Assembly: GCF_007992455.1 (NCBI RefSeq)
Contig: NZ_BKAH01000002.1
Location: forward strand, 186,001-250,000
Source: Microbacterium saccharophilum
GTDB lineage: Bacteria; Actinomycetota; Actinomycetes; Actinomycetales; Microbacteriaceae
Reading direction: 5' to 3'
DNA: 64,000 nucleotides
Position numbers and translations under genes: made by a program. Below are positions 28,116-36,386 of this stretch, piece by piece (position 1 is the stretch's first letter; each line of letters starts with the position of its first letter). The notes beneath the pieces were generated by a model. The model saw nothing but the letters and a program-made list of their open reading frames with translations, made no database searches and was not told where the DNA came from.

Positions 28116-29144
28116 GTGAGCACTGACGACCTGCCTCTCGCCGAGCGTCTCGGACCGACGCCGGATCCCGCCCCGCCGGCGCACCCGGACGTCGCGGAGT
28201 GGCGCCCCGCGAGCCTGGGCGAGATCGACGCGATGCACAGCGTCTACGCGGCCGCGGCGCCCGTCGATCACCCCACCTACACGACGCCCCGGGAGGAGCT
28301 CGAGGAGACGCTCGAGCTCAGCCACGTCGACTCCATCCGCGACACCCTCGTCGGCTTCGCCGCGGACGGCACCGCCGTCGCCGTCGGCATCGCGATGCCG
28401 CACGCCGACCGCTCGTCGGTGGTCCGCGCCTACCTCGACGGCGTCGTGCACCCGCAGTGGCGGCGGCGCGGGATCGGCACCGCGGTGGCCGAGTGGGAGC
28501 TCGCACGGGCACGTCAGCAGTTCGCCGAGTCGGGCTCCCCGCTGCCGGCGGAGGCCGTCATGTACGCCGATGAGCGCGACGCCGGCGCGGTCGTCATCGC
28601 GGAGCGGCTGGGGCTGCAGACCGAGCGCTGGTTCACGAGCATGGTGCGCGACAGCGCGGCCCCGCTCCCGGATCTCCCCGAGCCCGACGGCATCCTGGTC
28701 GTGCCCTTCACCCCCGAGATGCGCGACGCGGGGCGCGCGGCGCGCAACGACGCCTTCCGCGACCACTGGGGGAGCCTGCCGACCGACCCGGAGCGCTGGC
28801 AGCAGTTCGTCGGCGGCCCGTTCTTCCGCCACGATCTCTCGCGCGTCGCCGTGGTGGGCGACCGCATCGTGGCGTTCTGCCTGGCGTCGGTGAACGAGGA
28901 CGACTGGGTGACGCTCGGCGCCTCGAACGCGTACATCGACCTGATCGGCGTCGTGCGGGATCACCGCCGGAGGGGCCTCGCGCCGCTCGTCGTCTCGCGC
29001 ACGCTGGCCGCGATCGCGGAGACGGGCCTGGAGAAGGCGGTCCTCGATGTCGACACGGAGAGCCCGACGGGCGCGAACACGCTCTACGAGCGGCTGGGCT
29101 TCACGGCCACCGACCGCTCACGCGCTCTCGTGAAGCACTACTGA
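28116..29144 (+). CDS. Tandem GNAT-domain acetyltransferase
   Basis: 342 residues with two GNAT folds. The first (about 25-185) has the acetyl-CoA loop VHPQWRRRGIGTAV; the second (about 190-342) has VVRDHRRRGLAPLVV and ends NTLYERLGF. The tandem arrangement recalls mycothiol synthase (MshD) and related proteins, but substrate cannot be assigned. The GTG at 28116 is chosen because TACGCT (28104-28109) lies 6 bp upstream, typical of a leaderless transcript; an earlier in-frame GTG lies inside the rplQ terminator. Its 3' end overlaps the convergent acyltransferase gene by 7 bp. Confidence 0.85.
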   Translation: MSTDDLPLAERLGPTPDPAPPAHPDVAEWRPASLGEIDAMHSVYAAAAPVDHPTYTTPREELEETLELSHVDSIRDTLVGFAADGTAVAVGIAMPHADRSSVVRAYLDGVVHPQWRRRGIGTAVAEWELARARQQFAESGSPLPAEAVMYADERDAGAVVIAERLGLQTERWFTSMVRDSAAPLPDLPEPDGILVVPFTPEMRDAGRAARNDAFRDHWGSLPTDPERWQQFVGGPFFRHDLSRVAVVGDRIVAFCLASVNEDDWVTLGASNAYIDLIGVVRDHRRRGLAPLVVSRTLAAIAETGLEKAVLDVDTESPTGANTLYERLGFTATDRSRALVKHY

Positions 29145-31183
29145 GGCCGGCCGCCCTCCCGCACCGGGATCGCGTGGCGGATCGACCACAGCAGGTCGGC
29201 GGCCTCGTAGCGCGCCTGCAGCTGCTCGTCCTCGACGCGCTGCACGGCCGTCGCGACGGCATCCGCGAACACCTTCCCGCCCGCCGCGCCCGGATGGATC
29301 CGGTCGCTCGCCAGCAGGTCGGTCCGGTCGTCGATGGCCGCCGACCAGTCGGCGATCGAGACGCCGCGATGGGATGCCGCGAACGCGGCGATCTCCTGAT
29401 TGACCCCGGGGATCCAGTCGCGGGGTGCGAAGGCATTGACGAGGACGAGGTGGCGGGCCGGTCCGACGATGCGGGCGACGTCCTCGAGGGTGGCGCCGTC
29501 GACGGGGCCGTTGGTCCCGAGCGCGACGACGACGTACTCGCGCAGCTGACCCTGGTCGGCGAGGCGGGTGAGGATCTCGGGCGCCGTCCACATCGACCGG
29601 GACACCTCCGCATCGACATGGATGCCGGGGAAGGTCTCGAGCAGTCCGGGAGCCGATGCCAGCATGACGGAGTCGCCGATCGCCGTGACGCGGTCGCCGG
29701 CGACGTGTGCGGATGCCGGCGGAGCCGGGCGGTCGTCGGCGAGGCGGCACGGGGCCGCGGTATCCCCGGCGGGCAGCTGCGGGCCGGGCGTGGCGCAGGG
29801 GGTCGGGCTCGGGGCCGCGGCCGCGGGTGGGGCGGCGTCGGGGGCGGCGGGGACGGTCGGGGCCGGGGGTGCGGCGGGGGCGGGCGGGGCTTCGGGCCCC
29901 GCTGCCGCGTCGGCGAGGGCGCGGTCGAGTGCGTCCTGACCCGCTTGCACGACGGCCTCGCTCGAGGTGGTCTCCGGCGCCGCCGCCACGGCGGCCGTCG
30001 TCCCACCGAGCAGCACGGCGCCGGCCACGATCGATGCGACGGCGCCGAACCGGCGCGCGGGGGACGACGCCAGCCGCGCGCGCACCCGCCGCCCGACCCC
30101 GCGGAACCCGTGCACGCGCACCGGCTGCTCGACGAACCGGTACGACAGCTCGGACAGCACCAGGGTCAGGACGGCGGCGGTCGCGCCCGCGGCGACGGGC
30201 ACACCGGCATCCGCCGTCGTGCCGCTGCCTGCCGCCGTCACGAGCACGACGAGCGGCCAGTGCCACAGGTAGATGCCGTAGGAGCGTTCGCCGATCCAGC
30301 GCAGCGGCGCGATGTCGAGCGTGCGACCGAAGAGTGACCCCGGCCGCACCGACACCACGATGACGACGCCGGCGAGCACGGATGCCGCGACGAGGGCGCC
30401 GGGGAAGGTCACGGCATCCGTCGTGGGCGTCATGGTGGCGAGCGCGACGAGAGCTGCGAGCGCGGCCGTGCCGAGGACCGGTCCCATGAGGCGGACCGCG
30501 AGCGGCGGCGCCGTGCGGGTGGTGGCGCCCTGCAGGGCGAAGGCGAGGGCGACGCCCAGGAGCAGTCCGAACGCGTGGCTGTCGGTGCCGTAGTAGGTGC
30601 GGGTGGGCTCCGCCGTCGCGAGGAGCGTCACGGCCCACGCGGCCGACCCGGCGCCGAGCGCGAGGGCCGCGGCGGTGCGCAGCCAGCGTCCGGGCAGCAG
30701 GAGGAAGAGGGGGAGGAGGAGCGGCCAGAGCAGGTAGAACTGCTCCTCGACGGCGAGCGACCAGAGGTTGCGGAACACTTCGGGCTGCGAGGCCGTGAAG
30801 TACGAGGCGCCGGTCGCGAGCGACAGCCAGTTGTAGGAGAACGTCGCCGCCCCGGCGACCTGCAGGCCGAGCCCGACGAGCACGTCGCCGCCGATCAGCC
30901 AGGCGGCGGAGGCGCACACCGTGACCACCGCGACGAGCGCGGGGACGAGGCGGCGGGCGCGGCGGATCCAGAACGGGCCGAGCGCGATGCGGCCGTTCCG
31001 CTCGCGCTCGCGCAGGAGCAGCGAGGTGATGAGGAACCCGGAGATCACGAAGAAGACGTCGACGCCGATGAAGCCGCTCTGCAGCAGCCAGGCGGGGAAC
31101 AGGTGGTAGATCACCACCAGGAGGACGGCGACGGCGCGCAGGCCGTCGAGGCCCGCGAAGCGCGCGGAAGCGGAAGAAGTCAT
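29138..31183 (-). CDS. OafA-like acyltransferase with C-terminal SGNH domain
   Basis: 681 residues. Residues 1-390 form an acyltransferase-3 membrane domain with about ten helices; the motif FAGLDGLRAVAVLLVVIYH and the GVDVFFVISGFLI stretch are diagnostic. After a Pro/Ala-rich linker (about 440-510), a periplasmic-type SGNH hydrolase domain follows, with GDS, GTN and the S-D-x-I-H catalytic pair. Such fusions O-acetylate surface glycans or peptidoglycan. The ATG at 31183 is chosen because -10-like TAGACT on this strand (31228-31233) would start RNA downstream of the earlier Met codons. Probably monocistronic. Confidence 0.85.
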   Translation of the reverse strand: MTSSASARFAGLDGLRAVAVLLVVIYHLFPAWLLQSGFIGVDVFFVISGFLITSLLLRERERNGRIALGPFWIRRARRLVPALVAVVTVCASAAWLIGGDVLVGLGLQVAGAATFSYNWLSLATGASYFTASQPEVFRNLWSLAVEEQFYLLWPLLLPLFLLLPGRWLRTAAALALGAGSAAWAVTLLATAEPTRTYYGTDSHAFGLLLGVALAFALQGATTRTAPPLAVRLMGPVLGTAALAALVALATMTPTTDAVTFPGALVAASVLAGVVIVVSVRPGSLFGRTLDIAPLRWIGERSYGIYLWHWPLVVLVTAAGSGTTADAGVPVAAGATAAVLTLVLSELSYRFVEQPVRVHGFRGVGRRVRARLASSPARRFGAVASIVAGAVLLGGTTAAVAAAPETTSSEAVVQAGQDALDRALADAAAGPEAPPAPAAPPAPTVPAAPDAAPPAAAAPSPTPCATPGPQLPAGDTAAPCRLADDRPAPPASAHVAGDRVTAIGDSVMLASAPGLLETFPGIHVDAEVSRSMWTAPEILTRLADQGQLREYVVVALGTNGPVDGATLEDVARIVGPARHLVLVNAFAPRDWIPGVNQEIAAFAASHRGVSIADWSAAIDDRTDLLASDRIHPGAAGGKVFADAVATAVQRVEDEQLQARYEAADLLWSIRHAIPVREGGRPQ

Positions 31184-31314
31184 AGGGGGGGGAGGAGGTG
31201 CGACGGAGGCTCGGAGACGTCCCATCCAGTCTACGTTTCGACCCTGCCCTGGTCGGTGCCCGGCGGCGCGCGTCGCGGGGGTGCGCGTGGTGCCGCCGCG
31301 GGGTGCGCGGCGCC

Positions 31315-31379
31315 GAGAAACCACATCGAGCGTGAGACATCACGCGTGCCGCGGTTTGCGATGCTGGATGTGGTTTCTC
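31315..31379. repeat. 65-bp palindromic repeat, copy C
   Basis: Arms GAGAAACCACATC (31315-31327) and GATGTGGTTTCTC (31367-31379) around a 39-bp centre containing GAGACATCACGCG. Identical to copy D, and the identity continues about 40 bp into the downstream GC-rich flank, so the duplicated unit is longer than the palindrome. Confidence 0.9.
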
Positions 31380-31528
31380 ACGGGGCGGGGGATGCCGGGC
31401 GGCCGGGGCGTGCGCGGGGCGCGGCCCGGGCGCCCGGCGCCGCCACCGGGCCGAGCCCCCGGGCCGAGCCCCCTGGGCCGGGCCCCCACCGGGCCGAGCG
31501 CTCACCGGCCCGGCGCCCCCACCGGGCC

Positions 31529-31593
31529 GAGAAACCACATCGAGCGTGAGACATCACGCGTGCCGCGGTTTGCGATGCTGGATGTGGTTTCTC
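31529..31593. repeat. 65-bp palindromic repeat, copy D
   Basis: Identical to copy C, starting 214 bp downstream in the same orientation. The spacer is GC-rich with GGGCCGAGC-type repeats and shows no coding character. Confidence 0.9.
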
Positions 31594-31696
31594 ACGGGGC
31601 GGGGGATGCCGGGCGACCGGGGCGTGCGCGGGGCGCGCCGGGGTGCGGCGGGGCGTGCGCGGGGCACGTGCCGCGGTGTGCGCCCCGTCCCGGGCC

Positions 31697-31761
31697 GAGA
31701 AACCACATCGAGCGTGAGACATCACGCGTACCGTGGTTTGCGATGCTGGATGTGGTTTCTC
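31697..31761. repeat. 65-bp palindromic repeat, copy E
   Basis: Same arms as copies C and D, with two substitutions in the centre. It starts 168 bp after copy D and ends 81 bp before the PfkB start codon. Confidence 0.9.
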
Positions 31762-31842
31762 ACGCGGCGGGAGATGCGGGGCGGCGGGGGCGTGCGCGGG
31801 GCGCGTGCACCTGGGAGACTCGGAGCGACGCAAGGAGGCGCG

Positions 31843-32736
31843 GTGGAACAACGGGTGCTCGTCATCGGCGAGGCGCTGATCGACATCGTCGAGAGCGCGG
31901 ACGGCTCGCGCGAGCTCGTCGGCGGGAGTCCGGCGAACGTCGCGGTCGGTCTCGCGCGTCTGGGCCACCTCACGGCGCTGCAGACGCGCATCGGGCACGA
32001 TCCGCGCGGGGCACGGATCGCCGAGCACCTCGCCTCGTCGGGCGCGGCCCTGACGCCGCAGTCGTGGGGGGATGCCGCCACCTCGACCGCCCGCGCGCGG
32101 CTGGGTGCCGACGGGTCGGCCTCCTACGTGTTCGACATCGACTGGCGGATCCCCGTACCGAACCTCGATGGGATCGGCCTCGTGCACTCCGGGTCGATCG
32201 CGCTGTTCCTCGAGCCCGGCGGGGCAGTGGTGCTCGAGGCGCTCCGGCATGCGGCGCGGGGCGCCGCGCTCGTGTCGATCGACCCCAACATCCGGCCGGC
32301 GCTCGTCGGCGACCGCGACGCCGCGCTGGCCCGGTTCGGCGACGCGGTCCGTGCCGCGGATCTCGTCAAGCTCAGCGACGAGGACGCGGCGTGGTTGTAT
32401 CCCGGCAGCCAGCCCGAGGAGGTCCTCGCGGACATCGCCGCGCACGGCGCGCGGCTCGTGGTCATGACGCGCGGATCCGCCGGGGCGATGGCGCTCGGGC
32501 CGGACGGCATCCTGGAGGTGCCCGCCTGGCCGGTCGACGTCGCGGATACGATCGGCGCGGGCGACGCGTACATGGCGAGCCTCGTCTCGAGCGCCCTGGA
32601 CGATCCGATGCTGTTCACCTCCGAGGCCGCGGTGGAGCGCGCGATGCGCCGCGCAGCGGTCGCCGCGGGCATCACCGTGTCCCGGGTGGGCGCGAATCCG
32701 CCGACGCGCGCCGAGGTCGACGCCGCGCTGCGCTGA
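31843..32736 (+). CDS. PfkB-family carbohydrate kinase
   Basis: 297 residues. Ribokinase/fructokinase fold enzyme that phosphorylates a sugar or nucleoside. The N-terminal signature GGSPANVAVGLARLG (about 25-39) and the C-terminal DTIGAGDAYMASL with the catalytic Asp (about 240) are clear; the anion-hole GAGD is intact. The GTG at 31843 has AAGGAGG four bases upstream; the frame is open through the repeats, but that extension is not credible. Fructokinase is the closest guess; no transporter or sugar-utilisation gene is adjacent to confirm a substrate. Confidence 0.85.
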   Translation: MEQRVLVIGEALIDIVESADGSRELVGGSPANVAVGLARLGHLTALQTRIGHDPRGARIAEHLASSGAALTPQSWGDAATSTARARLGADGSASYVFDIDWRIPVPNLDGIGLVHSGSIALFLEPGGAVVLEALRHAARGAALVSIDPNIRPALVGDRDAALARFGDAVRAADLVKLSDEDAAWLYPGSQPEEVLADIAAHGARLVVMTRGSAGAMALGPDGILEVPAWPVDVADTIGAGDAYMASLVSSALDDPMLFTSEAAVERAMRRAAVAAGITVSRVGANPPTRAEVDAALR

Positions 32737-33086
32737 CCCGAGAACCGCGGGCTGCGCTTCGCCGCCGGGCATCGCCGCGTTGCCACGACGCGTCGGGCGC
32801 AGCATCCCGCCGTCGCGCAGCCGACCCAACGGCGGAGATCCTGCGTGCGTCGGCGGGCAACCGCATCCGATCGGTGTGCCCGGGCACGGAATCCGCCGCT
32901 CGGACGAGGGACCGGCGCCGCGATCCCAAGAGCCCGATGCGACATACCGCGCATGGATTCGTCCTCAGCGCCGAACATCGGACATGCTGGGAGCAGCGCT
33001 CGACGTGAGACGACCCCTCCCCCCAGTGAGGTCGACGGCGGCGCCGCGACAGCGCCATCCCGCTCTGCGGGCTGGAGACGCTCTCG

Positions 33087-33145
33087 CTGGTTGTGGCCGG
33101 CGCGTGCGGGCACCCCCCAATGGCCCCCGCGCCGGTCACAACCAG
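33087..33145. repeat. Long hairpin with 18-bp stem
   Basis: Arms 33087-33104 and 33128-33145 are complementary with one G-T pair. The loop is 23 nt. Confidence 0.7.
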
Positions 33146-33167
33146 AAGCCCCGGCAGAACCGTGCTC

Positions 33168-33205
33168 CAACGTGGGCGACGATGTACGCATCATCGCCCA
33201 CGTTG
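33168..33205. repeat. Hairpin with 17-bp stem
   Basis: Arms 33168-33184 and 33189-33205 are complementary with one mismatch and a TACG loop. Unrelated in sequence to the neighbouring hairpins. Confidence 0.7.
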
Positions 33206-33314
33206 CGGCTGGCAATTCCCCCCGGACACCAACCGTATGAGCGACCCCTCCCCAGCGGGGCGTGAGAGAAATGTAACCCCGGGCCCGGACATGGCCTACC
33301 ACCGGGGGAACATC

Positions 33315-33350
33315 TTGCGAGGCTCTTGCGCTGATCTTGCGCTTCCTGCG
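33315..33350. promoter_or_regulatory. Phased TTGCG array (11-bp period)
   Basis: TTGCG occurs at 33315, 33326 and 33337, exactly 11 bp apart, followed by CTGCG at 33346. Similar arrays lie upstream of the Tat-exported genes near 44.05 and 44.9 kb. The spacing of one helical turn suggests a protein-binding site, but no gene starts nearby. Confidence 0.4.
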
Positions 33351-33409
33351 GTTGGGTGTCTGAGCCTTGCTCTGCGCCGACCTGCGGATGCGTGGCCGCG
33401 CCTTCATCC

Positions 33410-33711
33410 GCGCCGAAGTGCGGGTGCGTGGCCGGGCGACCCGCACTTCGGCGCGGGCGAAGAGTCGGTCGTGGATTCATCGGCGCCGATGTGCGGGTGT
33501 GCCGTCCGACCCGCACTTCGGCGCGAACAAAGGATCGGCCGGGGGCGAAGGGTCACGCTCCCGCGGCACGCGCAGGGCTCCCGAGCTTCATCCGCGCCGA
33601 ACTGCGGATGCGTGGCCGCCTGACCCGCACTTCGGCGCGGGCGAGGAGTCGGTCGTGGATTCATCGGCGCCGATGTGCGGGTGTGCCCGCGCCTGACCCG
33701 CACTTCGGCGC
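33410..33711. repeat. Cluster of four palindromes built on GCGCCGAWGTGCGGGT
   Basis: Paired inverted halves: 33410-33425 with 33439-33454; 33483-33498 with 33509-33524; 33594-33609 with 33623-33638; and 33667-33682 with 33696-33711. A lone half occurs near 33374. Units 1-2 and 3-4 share the linker GAGTCGGTCGTGGATTCATC, so a two-palindrome block has been duplicated. Confidence 0.85.
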
Positions 33712-33713
33712 CC

Positions 33714-33880
33714 GCGAACCGCGAGGCGGGGCGGGTCGGCGCGAGCGAACCGCGAGGCGCGAGGCGGGGCCGGTCGGCACGAACGAACCGCGAGGCGGGA
33801 GGCGAGGCCGGTCGGCGCGAGCGAACCGCGAGGCGCGAGGCGAGGCGGGTCGGCGCGGGGCGAACCGCGAGGCGGGGTCC
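33714..33880. repeat. Minisatellite of 31-40 bp units
   Basis: Five GCGAACCGCGAGGCG-headed units start near 33714, 33745, 33783, 33821 and 33861. The unit tails vary around GGCCGGTCGGCGCGA. The array abuts the last palindrome of the upstream cluster and ends about 100 bp before truA. Confidence 0.8.
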
Positions 33881-33967
33881 AACCCGCGGCAGCGCCCCCG
33901 CCCGCCACACGGCCCCGCCCCGCCCCGCCAACCCCGAGCCGAGGCGGGGCCCAACCCGCGCCCGCCG

Positions 33968-33973
33968 TAGGCT
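33968..33973 (+). promoter_or_regulatory. -10 element of a probably leaderless truA transcript
   Basis: TAGGCT (33968-33973) lies 6 bp before the truA GTG, the spacing expected if transcription starts at the start codon. No ribosome site is present. Confidence 0.5.
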
Positions 33974-33979
33974 GGGTGT

Positions 33980-34855
33980 GTGCGCATCCGCCTCGACATC
34001 GCCTACGACGGGACGCATTTCCGCGGGTGGGCGCACCAGCCCGGGCTCCGCACCGTGCAGGGCACGATCGAGGGCGCGCTCGGCCGCATCCTCGGCGGCA
34101 GCCCTCGCCTCGTCGTCGCGGGCCGCACCGACGCCGGCGTGCACGCGAGCGGCCAGGTCGCGCACGTCGACCTCGACGAGGCGCAGCAGGGGCGGCTCCT
34201 GCAGCGGCGCCCGCGGCACGACGCGACCGACCCGGTCGACGCCCTCGCCCCGCGGATCGTGGGCGTGCTGGGCCAGTATCCCGACGTGACGGTGCGCCGC
34301 ACGTCCCTCGCGCCCGAGGGCTTCGACGCCCGCTTCAGCGCCGTGTGGCGGCGCTACGCGTACCGCATCGCCGACCGCCGCACCGGCTACGACCCCATGG
34401 AACGGCATCGCACCACGACCGTCCGCGCGCACCTCGACGAGCAGGCGATGGATGCCGCGGCCCGCTCCCTCATCGGGCTCCACGACTTCGCGGCCTACTG
34501 CAAGCCGCGCGAGGGCGCGACGACGATCCGCACGCTGCTCGAGTTCGACTGGCACCGCGACGCCGCCGGCATCCTCATCGCCAACGTCAAGGCCGACGCG
34601 TTCTGCCACAGCATGGTGCGGGCGCTCGTGGGCGCGTGCGTCGCGGTCGGGGAGGGGCGCCTGGACGTGGAGGATGTCGCGTCGCTCCGCGACGACGGCG
34701 TGCGCACGAGCGAGTTCAAGGTGCTCGCCGCCCGCGGCCTCAGCCTCACCGAGGTCGGCTACCCCGCGGACGACCTGCTCGCCCTGCGTGCCGAGCAGAC
34801 GCGCGCCCGCCGCGTGCTCGGCGACGGCAACGACGACACCGACGACGACGACTGA
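33980..34855 (+). CDS. truA: tRNA pseudouridine synthase A
   Basis: 291 residues. TruA converts uridines 38-40 of tRNA anticodon arms to pseudouridine. The catalytic Asp lies in GRTDAGVHASGQ near residues 49-60; RLDIAYDGTHFRGWA and the later FCHSMVRALVGACV are typical. The GTG at 33980 gives the expected MRIRLDIAYDG start. The tail ends in a run of Asp. In many actinobacteria truA follows rplQ; here more than 5.9 kb of other genes and repeats intervene. Confidence 0.95.
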   Translation: MRIRLDIAYDGTHFRGWAHQPGLRTVQGTIEGALGRILGGSPRLVVAGRTDAGVHASGQVAHVDLDEAQQGRLLQRRPRHDATDPVDALAPRIVGVLGQYPDVTVRRTSLAPEGFDARFSAVWRRYAYRIADRRTGYDPMERHRTTTVRAHLDEQAMDAAARSLIGLHDFAAYCKPREGATTIRTLLEFDWHRDAAGILIANVKADAFCHSMVRALVGACVAVGEGRLDVEDVASLRDDGVRTSEFKVLAARGLSLTEVGYPADDLLALRAEQTRARRVLGDGNDDTDDDD

Positions 34856-34905
34856 CGGCACGCGTGAAGCCCGCCCATAGGGCGTGCGCATAGGGTGGGA
34901 GGGTC

Positions 34906-35592
34906 ATGAAGGTCATCTCGTACAACCTCCGCAAGCACCGCGCCGCGGGCGAGCTCGCCGGCCTGATCGGGCAGCACCACCCGGATGTCGTCTGCCTCCA
35001 GGAGGCCGACACCAGCGACATCCCCGACGAGATCGGCGGGCTGCGGCTGGCCGACGCGACATCCCGCAACCGGCTGGGCCTCGCGGTCTACTACCGCGAG
35101 AACACGTTCCGGCTCATCGAGGCGAGGTCGATGTCGCTGAAGAAGTCGCTGCACGACCGCGTGCTGAAGCCCGCGGAAGAGCGGATGCTGGGCGTGCGCC
35201 TGCACGACATCGACCACAACCGCGAGCTCATCGTGGCGTCCTTCCACGCGGCGCCCCTCACGGCACTGAACTCGCTGCGGCGCCACCAGATCGGCGCGGC
35301 GCTCGCGGAGCTGTCGACCCTGGGCGACGATCTGCCGATCCTCATGGTCGGCGACTACAACTACCCCGTGTTCAAGGAGAACCTCGGGCAGAAGGTGCGC
35401 GCGCAGGGCTACGAGCTCACGCTCAGCGATGTGCGCACATACACGCGGTACAAGTTCTTCCGCGGGCACTACGACTTCGCCACGTCGGTGTCGTTCGACA
35501 TCGAGACGGTGCGCACCCTGCCGCAGGGGCAGAGCGACCACCTGCCGATCCTCGTGGTGGCGGAGCCGGTGGCGGCCAGCGCCGTCGCATAG
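34906..35592 (+). CDS. Endonuclease/exonuclease/phosphatase (EEP) family protein
   Basis: 228 residues. EEP fold: MKVISYNLRKH at the start, the metal ligand Glu in CLQEAD (near 38), the MVGDYNYP strand (near 147-154) and the terminal SDHLPILV, where the family has catalytic Asp-His. Family members cut nucleic acids or hydrolyse phosphodiesters; the substrate here is unknown. TAGGGT and GGGAGGG lie just upstream of the ATG. A strong shared terminator follows. Confidence 0.85.
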   Translation: MKVISYNLRKHRAAGELAGLIGQHHPDVVCLQEADTSDIPDEIGGLRLADATSRNRLGLAVYYRENTFRLIEARSMSLKKSLHDRVLKPAEERMLGVRLHDIDHNRELIVASFHAAPLTALNSLRRHQIGAALAELSTLGDDLPILMVGDYNYPVFKENLGQKVRAQGYELTLSDVRTYTRYKFFRGHYDFATSVSFDIETVRTLPQGQSDHLPILVVAEPVAASAVA

Positions 35593-35605
35593 ACGATCAC
35601 AAACA

Positions 35606-35639
35606 GAAACGCCCCCGAGCCGAAGCTCGGGGGCGTTTC
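35606..35639. terminator. Bidirectional terminator
   Basis: Perfect 15-bp stem (35606-35620 with 35625-35639), CGAA loop, A-rich left flank and TTTC on the right. It lies between the convergent EEP gene and the LPxTG-type gene and can serve both. Confidence 0.85.
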
Positions 35640-35650
35640 GCGTACGTAGA

Positions 35651-36202
35651 TCAGGCCGTGGCCTGGCCGCGCTGACGACGGACCGTGGTCGCGACGGCGA
35701 TGCCGCCACCGGCGAGCAGCAGGGCGCCGCCGCCGATCCACAGGCCGAGGAGCTGGCCGCTGTCGCCGCCCGTGTTGGGAAGCGTCGAGCCACCCGACGC
35801 GGCCGCGACCGTGATCGTGGCCGTGGCGGACGCGGTGGAGGTCGCGCCGGTCGCGGTCAGCGTGTAGCTGCCGGTCGCGTTGCTCGGGAGCGTGACGGTC
35901 GGTGCGACGGCGCCGGCGGCGGTCGCGGTCTTCGAGCCGATCGGGACGTTGGTCTGGTAGACGAACTTCGCCGCGGCGAGGGTCGCACCGGAGGCGTTCT
36001 CGCCGGTGAGGAAGAAGCGCACCAGTTCGTTCGGCGCGAAGCCGGTGAAGGTGATGGTGACGGGGGCGCCGGGGGCGATGGTCACGGTGCTGCCCGAGGG
36101 GACCGTCGGGTTGTAGGTCGTCGCGTTGGCGGCGATGGGGGCGAACACGAGGCCGGCCGCGAGTGCGACGGTGGCGACGGCCTGGGGGAGACGGAGCTTC
36201 AT
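35651..36202 (-). CDS. LPxTG-type surface protein with Ig-like domain (1)
   Basis: 183 residues. Signal peptide (about 1-27, AxA end), a beta-rich Thr/Ser/Ala region of one Ig-like size (about 30-140), LPNTGGD (near 142), a membrane helix GLWIGGGALLLAGGGIAVA and a basic tail RRQRG. This layout is that of sortase-anchored wall proteins; no sortase gene is in the window. The ATG at 36202 is preferred over 36208 because GCAGGA sits at a good distance. Paralogue of the next gene, sharing the QLLGLWIGGG anchor. Substrate or ligand unknown. Confidence 0.8.
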   Translation of the reverse strand: MKLRLPQAVATVALAAGLVFAPIAANATTYNPTVPSGSTVTIAPGAPVTITFTGFAPNELVRFFLTGENASGATLAAAKFVYQTNVPIGSKTATAAGAVAPTVTLPSNATGSYTLTATGATSTASATATITVAAASGGSTLPNTGGDSGQLLGLWIGGGALLLAGGGIAVATTVRRQRGQATA

Positions 36203-36386
36203 GAGCATCCTGCTTTCAGTTCGGGGAGGGGGGAGTCCCTGACCATCAATGCATTGTGGAGCGGTCAGCCAAGGAATAGGTTCGTCCCGGCAAGTATTCA
36301 GGAATGCGGCCGGATCCGCAAATCCCTTGGGTTACGCTCACGTAAACTTCCGGCCGGTCGCGGAAACAATCGTTGCGTGCGACCCG

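Larger units (their letters stand above)
32737..33979. other. Repeat-rich island without a supported gene
   Basis: About 1.24 kb between pfkB and truA. Apparent open frames on both strands are repetitive Arg/Ala/Pro peptides with no ribosome sites and no recognisable domain. From left to right it holds two long hairpins (33087-33145, 33168-33205), a TTGCG array (33315-33350), a cluster of palindromes (33410-33711) and a minisatellite (33714-33880). A degenerate gene cannot be excluded in 32737-33080. Confidence 0.6.

Noticed and set aside
31315..31761. CRISPR-like array from three evenly oriented repeats
   Set aside because: Spacers are about 149 and 103 bp and GC-rich, the repeats are long palindromes, and no cas gene is present.
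31281..33008. 575-codon plus-strand frame across the repeats and pfkB
   Set aside because: Runs out of frame through pfkB and repeats the 65-bp element as peptide; coding signal belongs to the 31843-32736 frame.
33404..34891. Minus-strand frame opposite truA with repeated HPHFGADE-type peptides
   Set aside because: Peptide repeats only reflect the DNA palindromes and minisatellite; truA is the real gene on the other strand.
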